Of a stretch of 64,000 nt of DNA, positions 46,400-58,699 are shown one piece after another. The stretch spans positions 5,546,352-5,610,351 of the forward strand of contig OX381705.1 of assembly GCA_947462335.1 (NCBI GenBank). The letters run 5' to 3'. A model generated the notes under the pieces. That model did no database searches. It was given only the letters and a program-made list of their open reading frames with translations, and had not been told where the DNA came from. The position numbers and the translations under genes are program-made. This stretch comes from Harmothoe impar (Eukaryota > Annelida > Polychaeta > Phyllodocida > Polynoidae). The stretch's first letter is position 1; every line of letters begins with the position of its first letter.

Positions 46400-47189
46400 G
46401 GTCCCAGAGATCAAAAAGGCAATTTACTCTGAAGCAATATAAAGCATGGCCCAGAGGTAAATACCTTTTTATTCTACTCTGTATAAATTCCCTCCTACTA
46501 CTTGTCCTGTCTCTTGCTCAAAGCAGACTCTGCCCCAAGCAGGTAATATGTGAGCTAATGTGAGCTGCTCTTGGAGCTGCTGAGGATTAGAGCCTTCAGT
46601 TGATCCCCTTAACATTCTTATATTAAAGGCTGCTGTTGTGAAACAGCTAACAACAATATTGAAATGCAGCAGTTCTTTATTATACTCCACATATGAGGCT
46701 CATCTAAAGATTATTCAAGTAGAAAAAAGGCCTCCAAAGAGTGGGCATCAAAGATACACATGGGGCTCCAAACATACAAATGTGAAGCTTGTTTGGACAT
46801 GCTACCATGTAAGCCAACAGTAACTGTTTAAGGCAATGCAGGGGTATCAAAGGACAACTGCAGAAAGTGAGACAGATAGTAGGACAACAGGGGCAGAAGA
46901 AATGTAGTAAAGCAAAATGCCATGACAACATGAAACCTGGCACATAAATGGTGTACAAGTACACAATAGCATGTTGTCTATTCCTGACATGACCTACAGT
47001 CAGTCAATACTATGCCCTTCAAGTCATCAACGTAGTAATAAATAAGAACACCACATTGTGAGACCATCATGATGTTATCAATGAGACAAGTGAATCAAAT
47101 GATCCCAGTTTCCCTAGAGAACATGTAACTAAGTACCCATAACAAAAAAGGCCAACCAGATTTTATAAGTCAACCTTTTCCTTTTTTCA
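46400..47189. other. Non-coding region
   Basis: No coding frame with a recognisable domain and no strong repeat. Confidence 0.35.
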
Positions 47190-48330
47190 GCTAGAACCAC
47201 TGCATGAACATTGTCATTTAAGCAAATTATTCATTGCTTAAAGTCACCATTTACTGAAATTAAAGAACCTTGAAGTGTGACGTTAAGCAGTCTGTTTTTT
47301 GCTTAAGTGCCAACATTCATGCAGTAAACGTTTTAGGACCCATTCTGAGCATTTTCATGAAATTTGCTCCAAACCTTGTGATTGGCCAAGTAGTTTAACC
47401 TTGCATATCAAATCAGTTAAAGAAAAGTATTCTCCATCCCCGATTCCCCAATTCAACATTCCATTCCCCCTGACCCTTTCCCCTCAACACAAAATACAAG
47501 CTGCATTTAATTGATCATGGGCAGATTGTAATCAATCCACTTCAATAATCTGAATTCAAGAAATTGCTCTCGCAGTATGCCCTTATCATTGTAATTCCTT
47601 GTGTTTCTCATGGTGACCAGCTTTTGTTCTGTTGAAATGAAATCCAGAAGGTTGACACAATATCCATAAGAAAGATGAATTGAGAAAAATATGGTTCTTT
47701 TTTTTGGAAGTAATGCCACCTTGTCTTGTTGATGGTACCTTTGAATCTGGTGTTAAAACTGCAATGAGTGCCATGCATAGCAGTAGCCTCAGAAACAGAC
47801 AACAACCCTCACCACAACTTGTTTATGTCCATTTAGCATACATTACAGCTAATAATATGGTCAGGAATTAGTCTAAGCTGACATGACTGCCTTATTCTTC
47901 TCTGGCATGCATTTCCCAGCAGCTGATTGAAATTATTTGACCTGACTGCAGCAATGTTTATAGAGTGTAAAGGTTATGACATGAAATGTGGCTAGAGAAT
48001 TTGATCTTCAATTTGGATTGTTTAAAGTGTGCAGCTCCATGTTTCTGCTTGGAGAGTGCAGATGGATATGTCTGGAAATTGATGACTTAGGGTGATCAGG
48101 GACTTCCATCTCTGGTAATACACGGCCCTCGAATAAGAAATCAATGAGGTGCGACAAAAAGTAAACTTCAAATTAATGTGAGACTATTCTGGTAGAGCAG
48201 TGTTGATGGATGAGAGGGAGCTGCCTCAGGGAACGGGCGCCTGGAGGTAAGGATGGCATGCTAGGAATTTCTGTTCTGAAAAGTTAATTCTAGTACTATA
48301 TTTACTCAGCTAGATGCAACTTTTACTGTG
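47190..48330 (+). repeat. Diverged ~1-kb duplicate, partner at 57440-58690
   Basis: Matching steps occur in the same order in both copies: ATTGTAATCAATC, CTTGTGTTTCTCA with CAGCTTTTGTTC, TTGGAGAGTGCAGATGG, TGATCAGGGACTT, GGTAATACA, TTAATGTGAGACTATTCT, GTGTTGATGGATG, and CTATATTTACT. The copies are in direct orientation about 10 kb apart and well diverged. This is either an old segmental duplication or two copies of one mobile family. Confidence 0.65.
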
Positions 48331-48441
48331 TTTAACTCATATGTGAAAATGTGAATAAGAATTAGACCAATCTGCCTGTCAAACAAGCAATACGTTTTTG
48401 AAACATTACTGAAACTGCTTGAAAAAAGAAAAATCAATAGT

Positions 48442-48447
48442 TTTATT
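48442..48447 (-). other. Polyadenylation signal of the DEG/ENaC gene
   Basis: AATAAA on the minus strand, 23 bp past the stop codon; another AATAAA overlaps the last codons at 48483-48488. Position and strand fit the channel transcript. Confidence 0.55.
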
Positions 48448-48470
48448 TTATACATTGCTCATAATGTCTT

Positions 48471-50173
48471 TCATGTAGTTACTTTATTCACCGGCTTTCT
48501 CTTACAACATGCCATTAGAAGATCCAGCAGCAGTTGTACAATCTCCATCATACTGAGAACAGCCATGCCGATACACAGCCCCATGGCACCCCTTATATCT
48601 GCCACCAGGTGAATGAGCAGGTAGTCCTCCTGCTCTGTGGTCTCCTGTACAGCAGCGTCGGACAGGTACACGTTCAGCTTCACAAAGTCCTGCATGGCCT
48701 TGTACCGGTCAGAGTCTGTGAAGTAGTTCTCAAACAGTCGCCTCTTGGTGTCAGAGTAGTTGAGGTGCTGCAAAAGATGCCATATCTTAGGTCCCACTTG
48801 ACCCATCCATAAGATGTCAGTCTCCATGAGAGATGGCCAAGCACCCAGACTGAACCCTATGTTGTAGGCATCCTCACTGCAGGCTGGGTAGCACCCACAG
48901 TGATTCATGATGTCAGTCTGGGCCAGAATGTCATTCTTAATACGCCATGAGCAGCTCAAATGTTCATCCAGGTGTTCAAAAGGTTGAAGGCAGTGCAGTG
49001 GGGGTTTGTCACCCTGACAGTTGTCTGGGATGGGTTCTAGGTTGTTACACCTTAGGTTGGTGTGTGTGTGGATGTCTACAGGGAGGTCAGGGTTCTTGCA
49101 GCCACATCCCTGTACAGTGTGGTACTGTATGCAACTCTGTAGGCATACAGGCAGGCGGTACACATCACTAGGGTGGTAGGGGTCAGTTTTTATACAGTTT
49201 CCATATGGAGCTCCCATCCTCTTGTACCTGTTCACCTTGATACCCAGGGACCCCATGTAACCTGGGGGGATGGTGAAGCCCTCAGACATGGGGAGTGGAG
49301 GAGTGCCCTGTTGGTGGACCACCACACATAGACCCTCAGCCCCTGCAAGGGGGTGACCAAACTCTGATAGACCAGGGATTTCAACATTAAATTTCTTAAT
49401 GATTTCAGACTTCAACACACCAGATCCTACTAGGGATATGACAGACAGTCCATTTTCAATCCCCTGTTGTATTCCTGATGGCGCTTGGAGTGTTACACAT
49501 TTTCTGAAATAACTGTCTCGTATTACCTTATAGACAGATGTACATTCCTCATCTCCCCACTGACAGACTGTAACCAGTTCTTCAACATGTGCCACTAGGG
49601 TGTTTACCCCACTGTATGTCAAATTCAGAGCTTGCCAAATTGTTGTTCTTGAGAAAGCTTTGAGTAATGTTGAATAGTTCTCATTAGGTTTGGAGTAGTA
49701 TTCAATAGTTTTATCATATTCATTTATTCTCCATGTGAATATTTTTTCCAGTTCTGGCCTTGATCTTGATGCATTTTCTTCTATAGGAGCAAAATCACCC
49801 TGATTAAGATGTTTTTGGGAAAAGAGGCTGTAGAGGATATCAACATCAATGTGTCTGTGGTTACAGATTGAGACATCAGGAAAGGTAATAGGATCATAGT
49901 TAACAGAGACAACAGTCTTCTTGTTGTGCTGACTGTATAAGTAAACTTGTTGATAAATCTGAGCTATCAGCAGACCAGAACATGTAAGGGTGGCTAGCAT
50001 CCAGATGACCCTGACTGGTGTGTACCGCACCTGAGTTATCTTACTGAGGCCGTGCATGGAGGCAGAGGTAGAGAAGGTCTGCAGGATGTCTGCTATATCT
50101 GACTTGTCTGTTACAGGCTTATCAAATGGCTTCTGTTCTGTCTGGGTGATAGTCTTTATTTTGGGGATTTTTT
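48471..50173 (-). CDS. DEG/ENaC (ASIC-like) sodium channel, exon 2
   Basis: A single large exon encodes the channel body. Residue numbers are for the 664-residue spliced protein. The conserved His-Gly gating motif (SASMHGLS) is at ~138, followed by TM1 (about 152-175) and the TM1-end motif FPDVSICN (195-202). A cysteine-rich extracellular domain follows, with CQWGDEEC, IPPGYMGSLGIKV, APYGNC, GCGCKNP and HCGCYPACSEDAYN. TM2 (about 625-652) ends the channel before a short basic tail. The exon starts after TTTTTCCTTTTCAG at 50174, so the in-frame ATG at 50222 is intronic. The pore filter reads G-M-A where the family usually has G/S-x-S, and the preceding step is DIRG. Family members are trimeric cation channels of the plasma membrane; the ligand cannot be inferred. 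Confidence 0.93.
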
Positions 50174-50629
50174 CTGAAAAGGAAAAAAGAATCATATAAT
50201 GGACTATATTCATGTGAAGCAAAAGGAACCAATTATGCTAGTTCTGAGAAATGCATTGAAGTTTTGAGAAATGCATTAAAGTTGAAATCACCACTCAAAA
50301 GTAAGACCTTGTGCAGATCACCTGTTTTAGCAAGGTTAAAATAACAATAGATCTCACTTGCATAACTTATATTTTTCTACTATAAGAGCTGTTTCTCTCA
50401 GGATTTGTGTGCATTTAATGATTATAAAAAACATTCATAGTCAGTTATCTTTTTATAACAATTGTAGAAAACTCTGTCTTCCTATTCTGAATTTATGTTT
50501 GGTTCCAGTGCCTGATAAAGGCTCATGACCATCATGTGTAAAAGTCCAACAGCCAGTGTTGACAGCAAGAAAATTTGATTGGCTAAGTATGTTTATACTA
50601 GTTTAATTTGAGACAAGCAAAGCCTTTAC
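50174..50629 (-). other. Intron of the DEG/ENaC gene
   Basis: Read on the minus strand it opens GTAAAGG and closes with a long pyrimidine tract and TTTTCAG. Upstream and downstream exons are both phase 1, and joining them keeps the frame, which supports both splice sites. Confidence 0.8.
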
Positions 50630-50921
50630 CCTGATCCTCGATGCCACCCATCATCCTGGCCTGTGGCCGGTCATTCATCATTTCCTTGAATTGTTGCTGC
50701 ATGCTCTTCATGTTTTCCTGAAGAGAAGTTACTGCTTCCACCATATCCCCCTCATACCTCGGTTCCAGGACACTGGAGGTCAACTTATCTATCTTAGCAT
50801 TTTGCAGTTTCACTTCTCTATGCAAGTTCTCCTTTGCTTTCCTGGAATCCTCAACCTTGGACTTTACACTGCAGCTGGGGCACTCCGCGAGTTCCCCATG
50901 GTAGATCTCACATGTCATCAT
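50630..50921 (-). CDS. DEG/ENaC channel, exon 1 (cytosolic coiled-coil N-terminus)
   Basis: 97 codons plus one base from ATG-ATG at 50921 to a donor CAGG|GTAAAG. It encodes a cysteine pair (AECPSC), a charged stretch and two heptad-like segments (about residues 20-50 and 58-85, with ENMKSMQQQFKEMM) typical of a coiled coil. It would form the intracellular N-terminus ahead of the His-Gly motif. This is longer than usual for ASIC-type channels. The start is the first ATG, which overlaps the target duplication of an adjacent MITE. The frame is also open a little further into the MITE, so a different upstream exon or start is possible. Confidence 0.7.
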
Positions 50922-50924
50922 TAT

Positions 50925-51435
50925 CAGGTGGAGGACTAGACCAGTGATACAGCCTGGCCTGTATTTCCAGGCAGCCTGCTAATTCAGGCTGCCCAGGCTG
51001 GTTTAACAGGCCGGGAGTCTTTACAGGCAGGGTGTTTAAACAGGTTGTTCACACTCTCCCAGCACATGACCCTGGTACAGCAGGCTGGGGCTCAGGCTTT
51101 CACACCTTCTCCAAGCAGAGGCAACTGTTATGTCTGCTCTTATGGTTGTCCCATCAGATAAAATACCAATATAAACATGTAATCATTCAAAAATGCAGTG
51201 GACCAGGCACATACTGCATCCATAAATTGGAGGGTGATGTACTGATCTATATCCTCTATATTAGTTTATTCCTTAGCAAATATCACATAAAAATCGCAAA
51301 TATGATTATATAAAAGCTATAGTGAAAACACAGTTCTGCTTATGAACAGCCCTGTATTCCAGGCTGAGTAACGTGTGAAAACGAGCTGGGTATATTATGC
51401 AGGCTGTACTGTAAGTCCAGGCAGTCTTCCACCTG
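50925..51435. mobile_element. MITE copy 2 (511 bp), inverted relative to copy 1
   Basis: Begins CAGGTGGAGGACTA and ends CAGTCTTCCACCTG, flanked by the 5-bp duplication ATTAT (50920-50924 and 51436-51440). Its reverse complement aligns along its length with the MITE at 31206-31714. It ends 4 bp before the first modelled ATG of the DEG/ENaC gene and so occupies its 5' leader, promoter or an upstream intron. Confidence 0.88.
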
Positions 51436-51440
51436 ATTAT

Positions 51441-52705
51441 GGAGACTTCAAATTGTGCTTACCAAGATGATTCAGATGATAACAGGAAGAGTATTGGTGG
51501 GAAATATTGGTAGTATAGTTGCTGGTTTTCTGATGATTATAAGATAAATAATAAAAGGTATGTTCTGAAGAATATAGATGTGGCACTATGCTATTCATGA
51601 AAACTATATGTTCTAAGAATTGCTATGCCTAGGCAATTCCTTACGTCCACTCCTTTCACTGGCAGCAAAGAGAAGTGATGACAAACCTTGAATGTTCCCT
51701 GTCACTGACTACATGTGTTTAAGGTTACTGAATCCTATCCTGTTCCACTGAAATTATCATAGAATCACTAGTATTTACATGGTATTCATGAATACTGCCG
51801 CCTATGACAACATGGCAATTCTGGATATCGGCACAAACCTAGCAACCGCAAAATATTTGCGATGAACAATGTTTAGCATGTCAGAGACATTGAAATTGAA
51901 ATAACAGATGCAGGGAAAATAATAAGTTTTTAGTTTGTTTGAAAGAGTTTGCTCCTTTTAACAGATAGACATAGAGACTTTGAATAAAAAGCTGTGCTGC
52001 TTCCTTGGTCAATTATTGAAATGGGAGGCTAAACATTACGATGCAAATTTAATTTACTCTCTGGTCCTATATTTATGACGACAAAACGGCTTGCCATCTT
52101 AAAGACCTGCACTACCCTCCCAAGTGGAAACAAAATTCAGTTAAAAATTGAATCAACATTGCATCAACATTGAATAAACACTAAACACCCTTTATCAATG
52201 TTCTGTGCCAACTAGGTCAAAGGGTTAAATGAGAATTTTGTTAACCTACACAGTCATCAGAGGTTTAGGAATAGATCCCCAAACAATGGATGCTATTCTC
52301 TGTAGTGACCCTTATGTGGACATCTTATTAAAAATAAAAACCTGAAAATTACATGCACTTCTTAAGATTTTCTTTTATTTCAGTGCTCATCTTGAATATA
52401 TTAATGCGAAATGGTTCATATAACCAATTTCAAATGACATGATTATATCTTCTGATCACAGAAACTCCTAGATGATCAGCAAAGAAAACTTAACAATAGA
52501 TTATTTTAGGGTCAGACACAAAACCCTAGTTTCACCACCTTATTAAGTACACATTAAGGTGTCAGCTTCTTTCGTATCTGCAGGACATTGCAAAGTGTAA
52601 GCATCATCTTATTATTATCCTATCAAGCAGCAGCCTGTGGGTACATGATCCTCCCATATGTCTCGCATTATGATAAATGTCCCACTTTACACATTACAGT
52701 ATGAA
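51441..52705. other. Non-coding region upstream of the DEG/ENaC gene
   Basis: AT-rich DNA with no domain-bearing frames. Could hold promoter elements or an upstream untranslated exon; I see no clear TATA/initiator pair. Confidence 0.35.
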
Positions 52706-52996
52706 ACAAGAAAAATGTGGCTTTGACCACGGTCGGGGTTGCCCCTCCAACACATTGTCACTCGTCCTGCTGCAGTGCTCGGCAAACTGCTCCCTGGGCT
52801 GACCAGCGTCGGTCTGACAAACCTCATCTTAGTAACGCTGTGGTGGTCCTGGTTACATTAGCGACCTCACTCTCCTGACAGATTGTCTTGGAGGGGCTCA
52901 GAACTTATCGTGGGAATATCTCAACTATAATAAAAGGGTTCAGTAACATATTTAGAAGAGAACATACAAGAAAAATGTGGCTTTGACCACGGTCGG
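52706..52996. repeat. 31-bp perfect direct repeat bracketing 229 bp
   Basis: The same 31 bases, containing TGTGGCTTTGACCACGGTCG, lie at 52706-52736 and 52966-52996. The bracketed DNA holds an AATAAA near its right end. This is either a long target duplication or a local duplication. Confidence 0.85.
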
Positions 52997-53559
52997 ATGT
53001 TGTCGGTGCCTATTAAGCTTGTGGGTATACATGACTCGACAGACTATGCGACCTGTAGCTGTGTGTCGTAGGGCTGTTTGTGAAAATGAAAATAACAGCT
53101 TAGGTGCGGGTCATGTCACTGTAGGTTTCGGAATTTGAACGAATCCATATACTTTGCCTAAATAATTTAATTGATTATGATATTTTCGCAAATGTTTTAT
53201 TTGAAAACAAATAAAATGACTACAGTGTCTGACATGACCACACCAAAGATGTTATTTTAATGACCACAATCTGTCCTGGTGACGTCACAGGTGCCCCATG
53301 AGCCCCCCAGGCAAACCGAAAACATTAATAGTGTTGCCATGCTACGCTCTGGGCAACCCCCAAAAAAATTGTATCCCTGCTACCCCCCTTCCCGCTCATC
53401 TAGTTGTATGCTATTTGTCTTATACTGGGGATAGGAGCAGAGGTTAACATAGTCTAACTTGTGCGGCTGCCTCTTCTGCTAGGATGGGTTGCAGGCGGTG
53501 AGTGGATGTGCTCTGTCCTTACTGATACTTCTATGTAAGCTCTCTTTCCCTCAACATGG

Positions 53560-53825
53560 CTGCCTCCTTCTCTATCTTTGTTCTTATCCGTTTCACTTCT
53601 TTTTTGTCCCTCTTTCCTTCTTACGTCTTCCCCACCCTTCCGTTCTCCTCTGTTCATTGTCCCCTTTGCTATTATCAACTTCTCCTTTTATCTCTCCCTC
53701 AGTCTCTCTCTACATGCCTACCTGTCTGTATCTTTTCCTATCTTTCTTGCTCTACCCCTTCTCTCTCTCTGTCTCTCTTTGTCTGTCTCTCTCTCTTCTC
53801 CTTTTTTTCTGCTCCCCTTTATGCT
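53560..53825. repeat. Polypyrimidine (CT-rich) tract
   Basis: About 260 bp almost free of purine runs, with long CTCT and TTCT series on the plus strand. Three overlapping frames are open here only because of composition. Confidence 0.8.
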
Positions 53826-53871
53826 CACAGACTAAACATGAAAGTATGAATAGTAAAGTGAGTTATGTGAT

Positions 53872-56700
53872 GTGGGTTGTGAGTTGGGGGATTCAGGGAT
53901 GTTAATCCCTGTAAGCTCCTGCATATGGGCTTTTAGTGCTAAAAGGTGGAACCTGTCTCAATGTAAACGGGGCTGCATTTGGATTAGTGGGAACTCAGAC
54001 ATAAACTACTTTCTGGGTCAGGGAAGGTGTTATCCTTCTAACAGGAGTTCTATGATGGAATGAAACTACCACCCCTTGCCAATTGCTTAATTATTACAAT
54101 TCCAGAGAAACTGTTGGCTCTTTTTTACATGACTATTCACTACTTCTAAAACAGCACTGGGGTCACTCTTCAATTTGACAAGGCCTCTACAGACACTTTA
54201 CATGGAGCTGACAGGCTGTTCAGTTGTAGAGCTGATTTTTTTTATTTCTTTATCGTTAAAACATAGAAGAAGTCAGTCATATTCATAGCCGCTTAAAGAT
54301 GAATAACCAGAGTGACTTTTGTAATTTACAGTCTAGCAGGTATTGCGGCAGTCAGTTTATTTGATCCCCAGTGTGAGATATCAGAAAAAATGGAGTGATG
54401 TTGCATCTTGAAGGAGATAGATGGTAACAGCATTTACTATATAAGTAACCCCAATCCATCTGCAGTAAACCAACTTTCACTACCTGGGAGGAAGGATGTA
54501 CAGCTGGCCATAGACATCCCTATAATGGTATTATTGAGTCTAACCCAAGCATGAGCTAACATTTCAGTTGAGAGAAGTTACTGTAGTTTCTGACAGACTC
54601 ATACACTGCAGTGCTCTGGCCCCTACATAAGCTGTGGGGTCCCGACACCATTTTGAAATTCAATTCTCAAAGGGCATCCATGTTAAGTAGAGCCATCCCC
54701 TTCATGCATGCAACCATTGCAGCAGAACAACTATGGGACCTGCTGTTGATATAAGGTCTCATGTGAGCACGGTATGTTTTATAATAGGAAGAGGTTTATC
54801 CATGGTAAATAGAACGATACAGTGATGTTAGCTATGCTCTATAGAATAGTACTCACTGTTTCATTTTATTTAGTAGAAGACCAGGAGGCTATGCAGGGTC
54901 ATTGTGGTAAGCTTACATACAGCACAGCATTCCAGTTGAAAGAAGTACTGAGGGTTTAGTGGCCATTGAAACATTGCTGTAACATTTAAGGTATTGTTGC
55001 TGGCATGTCATTCTCCTCACAAGGAAAGCTATTGTCTTTTTTCACAGGCAAGAGAGCTAACAGCATTGACATCATTACTGTGGTGCCATTAGCAGGTGAC
55101 AGCTAACCAGGATTGCCTTGTCAGTGCAGGATACTGCACCGTATTGCTATTTAGCATACACTCAGGGACAGGTTGCTGCAGCGTAGTGTTATAATGAGAT
55201 GCATGAGGCATTGTATTTGTTACCTAAATTATAACTAATTTGTGATCTTTCCCACAAATTAGTGATATAAACTGCTGTTATAATCAAATTGATTGATATT
55301 CATTCTAAAGTCCTGTGAATGAATCAAGTTGGTGTTATGTTGCATTTAAGAGAAATCTAAAATTAAACTTGTGTCTGTGCCCCCCCTCCCCCCATCCTTT
55401 GCCTTATAGTGACCTCTGTCAGGGGTCAGGGTGAGCATGGCTTTCACACTTAGCAGCAGTGTAGGTCTACATGCCAGGTGGGATGGGGAGGTGGGGGGGT
55501 GTGGACAGCTTCGCGCTATACAGCTAGGGCATATGAGAAGACTGTGTGTGCTCTACCAAGGCCATGGACCATACCTGATTAGCGCATTCCCAAGTTGTAG
55601 ATGAACCTCCCTCATCTACAAATGTACTACAGGGCACTAAGTGCACAGCAAAGGTCTCACTGTTGTAATTCTAAATTAAAGAAACATCAAAGGTTTCACT
55701 GATCGGCAAAACAGGACAGAAGCCCGGGTTCACTTGAATCTTTGCACTCTATAAGCATATTTGGAAACTTGTGTTTGTGTTTGCTCTTAAAGCATCAAAT
55801 CTAAAATTAGCTTAATAGGCTGATAGGGAGACAGAGGCAAGAGCGGGAGTGTTTGAGGAATATAGATGAAGGAATGATGAAGATAAAAGCACGTGTCAAA
55901 TATACAGGGTGAGTAAAAAAAACTTTGCCTAATCACATCTGCCTTCCCAAGGCTATGAATAAAGATTACACTTCATAACCATATTAAGACGAATAGTATC
56001 AGGGGTCCTTGAAACCTTAAACAGTGTTGTAAGGTGATAAGTAAAAACTTTCAGCAAGATTGTGACCTGACATAACCATAACCCCTTACAATTTACTTCT
56101 GTATATAAGTAATTTAGTATTCTGGGAGATTGATACATTGATAATAGAAAAGCTTCATGAGTAGTTCTCTCTCCATAGAGATGTGAAGGTCCTGAGTGCA
56201 TATTGACAGCACTTCTTCTAGAGCACATCAAAGCAGTTGCAGAATTCTGTATTGCTCCAATTGTAGAATTCCAGATTGATAGACTTTAAATGAATCCAGG
56301 GCAGCACCTTCCATGCACCACCTTGTGGCTGAATGGGGAACTACTACTCTACAGTACTACCTGACAAGACACCTTCCTGCCTGTGGTGGCTGATGGGATA
56401 CCTCTGTGTGCCCTATTTATAACAACCCACCCCCTCCCTTTGAAGCTGTCATTGAAATATATTTTTAACCAGTTGTTCATGGTATGTTACAGTCAGAATC
56501 AATGAGCATTTGTTAATACACTGCTGAGCATCGTGATTCAAAATGGCCATCAAGCTGACCCTCAATCCATAAAGGATTAGGCTCTACATGGATGGAACAA
56601 TGGTGAGGATCTACCAGTGTTATAGCCATGCATCATGGAGAGAAGAGTACACAGTGCATTAAAGCACTTTGCTGACCTCAAAGGACTGAATTGCTCATGA
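53872..56700. other. Non-coding region with dispersed repeat fragments
   Basis: Holds fragments of families also seen elsewhere: 54420-54475 (shared with 25.7 and 44.4 kb), 55590-55790 (inverted partner of 34.0-34.2 kb) and 56330-56440 (inverted partner of 31.7 kb). No gene seen. Confidence 0.45.
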
Positions 56701-57439
56701 TCAAGTCTTAACCTTTCCATAGCCTGTATAGGTCAAAGATGTGATTGACAATTCTTGGTTTGAACTTTCCAAAGTGGGAGTTAATAGATGTCAGTCATTG
56801 ATGGGTCAGCCAGTAGTGGGTGATTTTCTCTCATTCTTTTGATTACATGGTCACTTAAATTGCAACTTTAACATATGCATTAGCGGTTGCACTGTATGTT
56901 ATTACTATAGCATAGCAGATTCATCAATATACCATGTGTAAAACAATACTTTCTAGATATGTACAAGATAATGCAAGGGATAAAAACGTATAATACAAAT
57001 TGGATCTTTGCATACGCATGCACAATCTATCCTGTTGGCCTAAAACATTGGAATGGAGAATAGCCAGCAGATTTGACCTTCTCTCCTAACTCAAAACTTA
57101 ATACTTGTATTAGAAGAACAATACTATCATTGAAACCATTAGGATCCACATTGATGTGATCTTGGGGCCCTGAATTTGAGAAAATCATTGACCAAATCAT
57201 CAAAGTCATACATGACCCTAGAGGGGGAATGCCTTGTAGACTTTCTAGGAGGGCATCATGCCCTAAACCATCATACCCTTTGTCATCATGATGCATGGAT
57301 GCAGTCCTGGCAAGTAACTCACAAGTGCTGCATTGAAGCATCATGCCAGCCCTATAGTGTGAAGACACTCCCAAAGGGTTGGCATGATGCACTTAAATAA
57401 AACCAATTCTAAGCTCAATATGTTACAATGCCCCACTCT

Positions 57440-58690
57440 AAACTTTTCATGAAATGCCCCCCCCCCCCCCCCTCAGTGACTTGGCAAATAGTTTGGCCTC
57501 GGATTACGAAGCTGACAAATAAAAGTGCTCCCCATTCCACATTTAACAACAGCCACGTTCAATGCATCAGAGACAGATCATAATCAATCTCTCTGATCAA
57601 TCCAAATCAATAAATGTCCTTGCAGAGTGCTCAGACTATTGATCTTCATTCTTTGTGTTTCTCACAGTTACAAGCTTTTGTTCCGTTAAAATTAATCGAG
57701 ACAGTGAATAAAATAATCTTGATAAAATTTACAAAAATGTGATTTTGGTTGCAATGAACCTTGTCCTCCTGCCGATGTTTTTGGATCAGCAATTCCAATT
57801 ATAACTTGTGATGCATGGAAATAGCCGAAGTAACAGACAATGATCCTCACAAGTGGTTAATAAATTGTAAAACTTGAAAATCTGACTTTTAATCATTTTA
57901 CAACAGGTGTTTCACCGCCTGTCCATGTAACATTTTTAGATATGACCTGATATTATCTGCTTCATGATCTTTTTCCTGTCACCATTTGATGTTTATGCTC
58001 TAAACCAATCTTTTTATAATTTACTAGGCTGCTCACCTCATATCTTTGTTTTTCCTTTTTGGAAATTTGTTAGATATTACATTTCTACCTTTGCTCCCAG
58101 CATTAAGCTCACATGGATATGGAGGCACTACCTTCAGCACTTTAAATCAATTAATTTCTCTTCCAGGCAATTTACAGCAGCCAATAGACACTTTTTAGAC
58201 TGTGAATCAGACAATGAGAAAATCTATGTTGATCTGATTGGGACAATGTCTTTTAGAAATTACTCACATAGAGGGTTTTGCTTCCATTGCTTGGAGTGTG
58301 CTGATCTGGGTATCTGATTGGAGAGTGCTATTGGACGTATGTGTTTGGAGATTGTTGGCTTCTGCTGATCAGGGACTTTTGCCTTCGGTAATACAAAAAA
58401 TAGATATGCCATTAATTAATGTGAGACTATTCTTGGTAGAAGAGTGTTGATGGATGTTAAAAAGGGGAACACCTACCGTAATGGCTCGTTTAAGCGCAGG
58501 TCTCGTTTATCGCAGGTCTATAACCCCTCTGAAACCCAAAATAGCTGTTTAAAGGGACTCATATAAGCGCAGGTCCCTGTAATAGTGCAGGGGGTATCAG
58601 GGGCTTGAAATTTATAAGCGCAGGGGCGCTTAAAGGGGCCACTACAGTAATGTATTAATGCTACATTTACTACCTCCCTACTCTGTTTTT
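57440..58690 (+). repeat. Diverged ~1-kb duplicate, partner at 47190-48330
   Basis: Shares the ordered steps listed for the partner copy. It starts next to a run of 16 C (57457-57472) and is interrupted near its end by a small MITE (58476-58647). Confidence 0.65.
58476..58647. mobile_element. Tc1/mariner-type MITE (172 bp, TA target duplication)
   Basis: The left end CCGTAATGGCTCGTTTAAGCGC and the right end (reverse complement CTGTAGTGGCCCCTTTAAGCGC) form an imperfect ~22-bp inverted repeat. TA dinucleotides flank both ends (58474-58475 and 58648-58649). The inside repeats AAGCGCAGGTC-like motifs. No transposase. Confidence 0.7.
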
Positions 58691-58699
58691 ACTATATGT

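Noticed and set aside
53489..53905. Three overlapping hydrophobic frames of 85-138 codons as a membrane protein
   Set aside because: They are by-products of a CT-rich tract; all three frames are open with low-complexity sequence.
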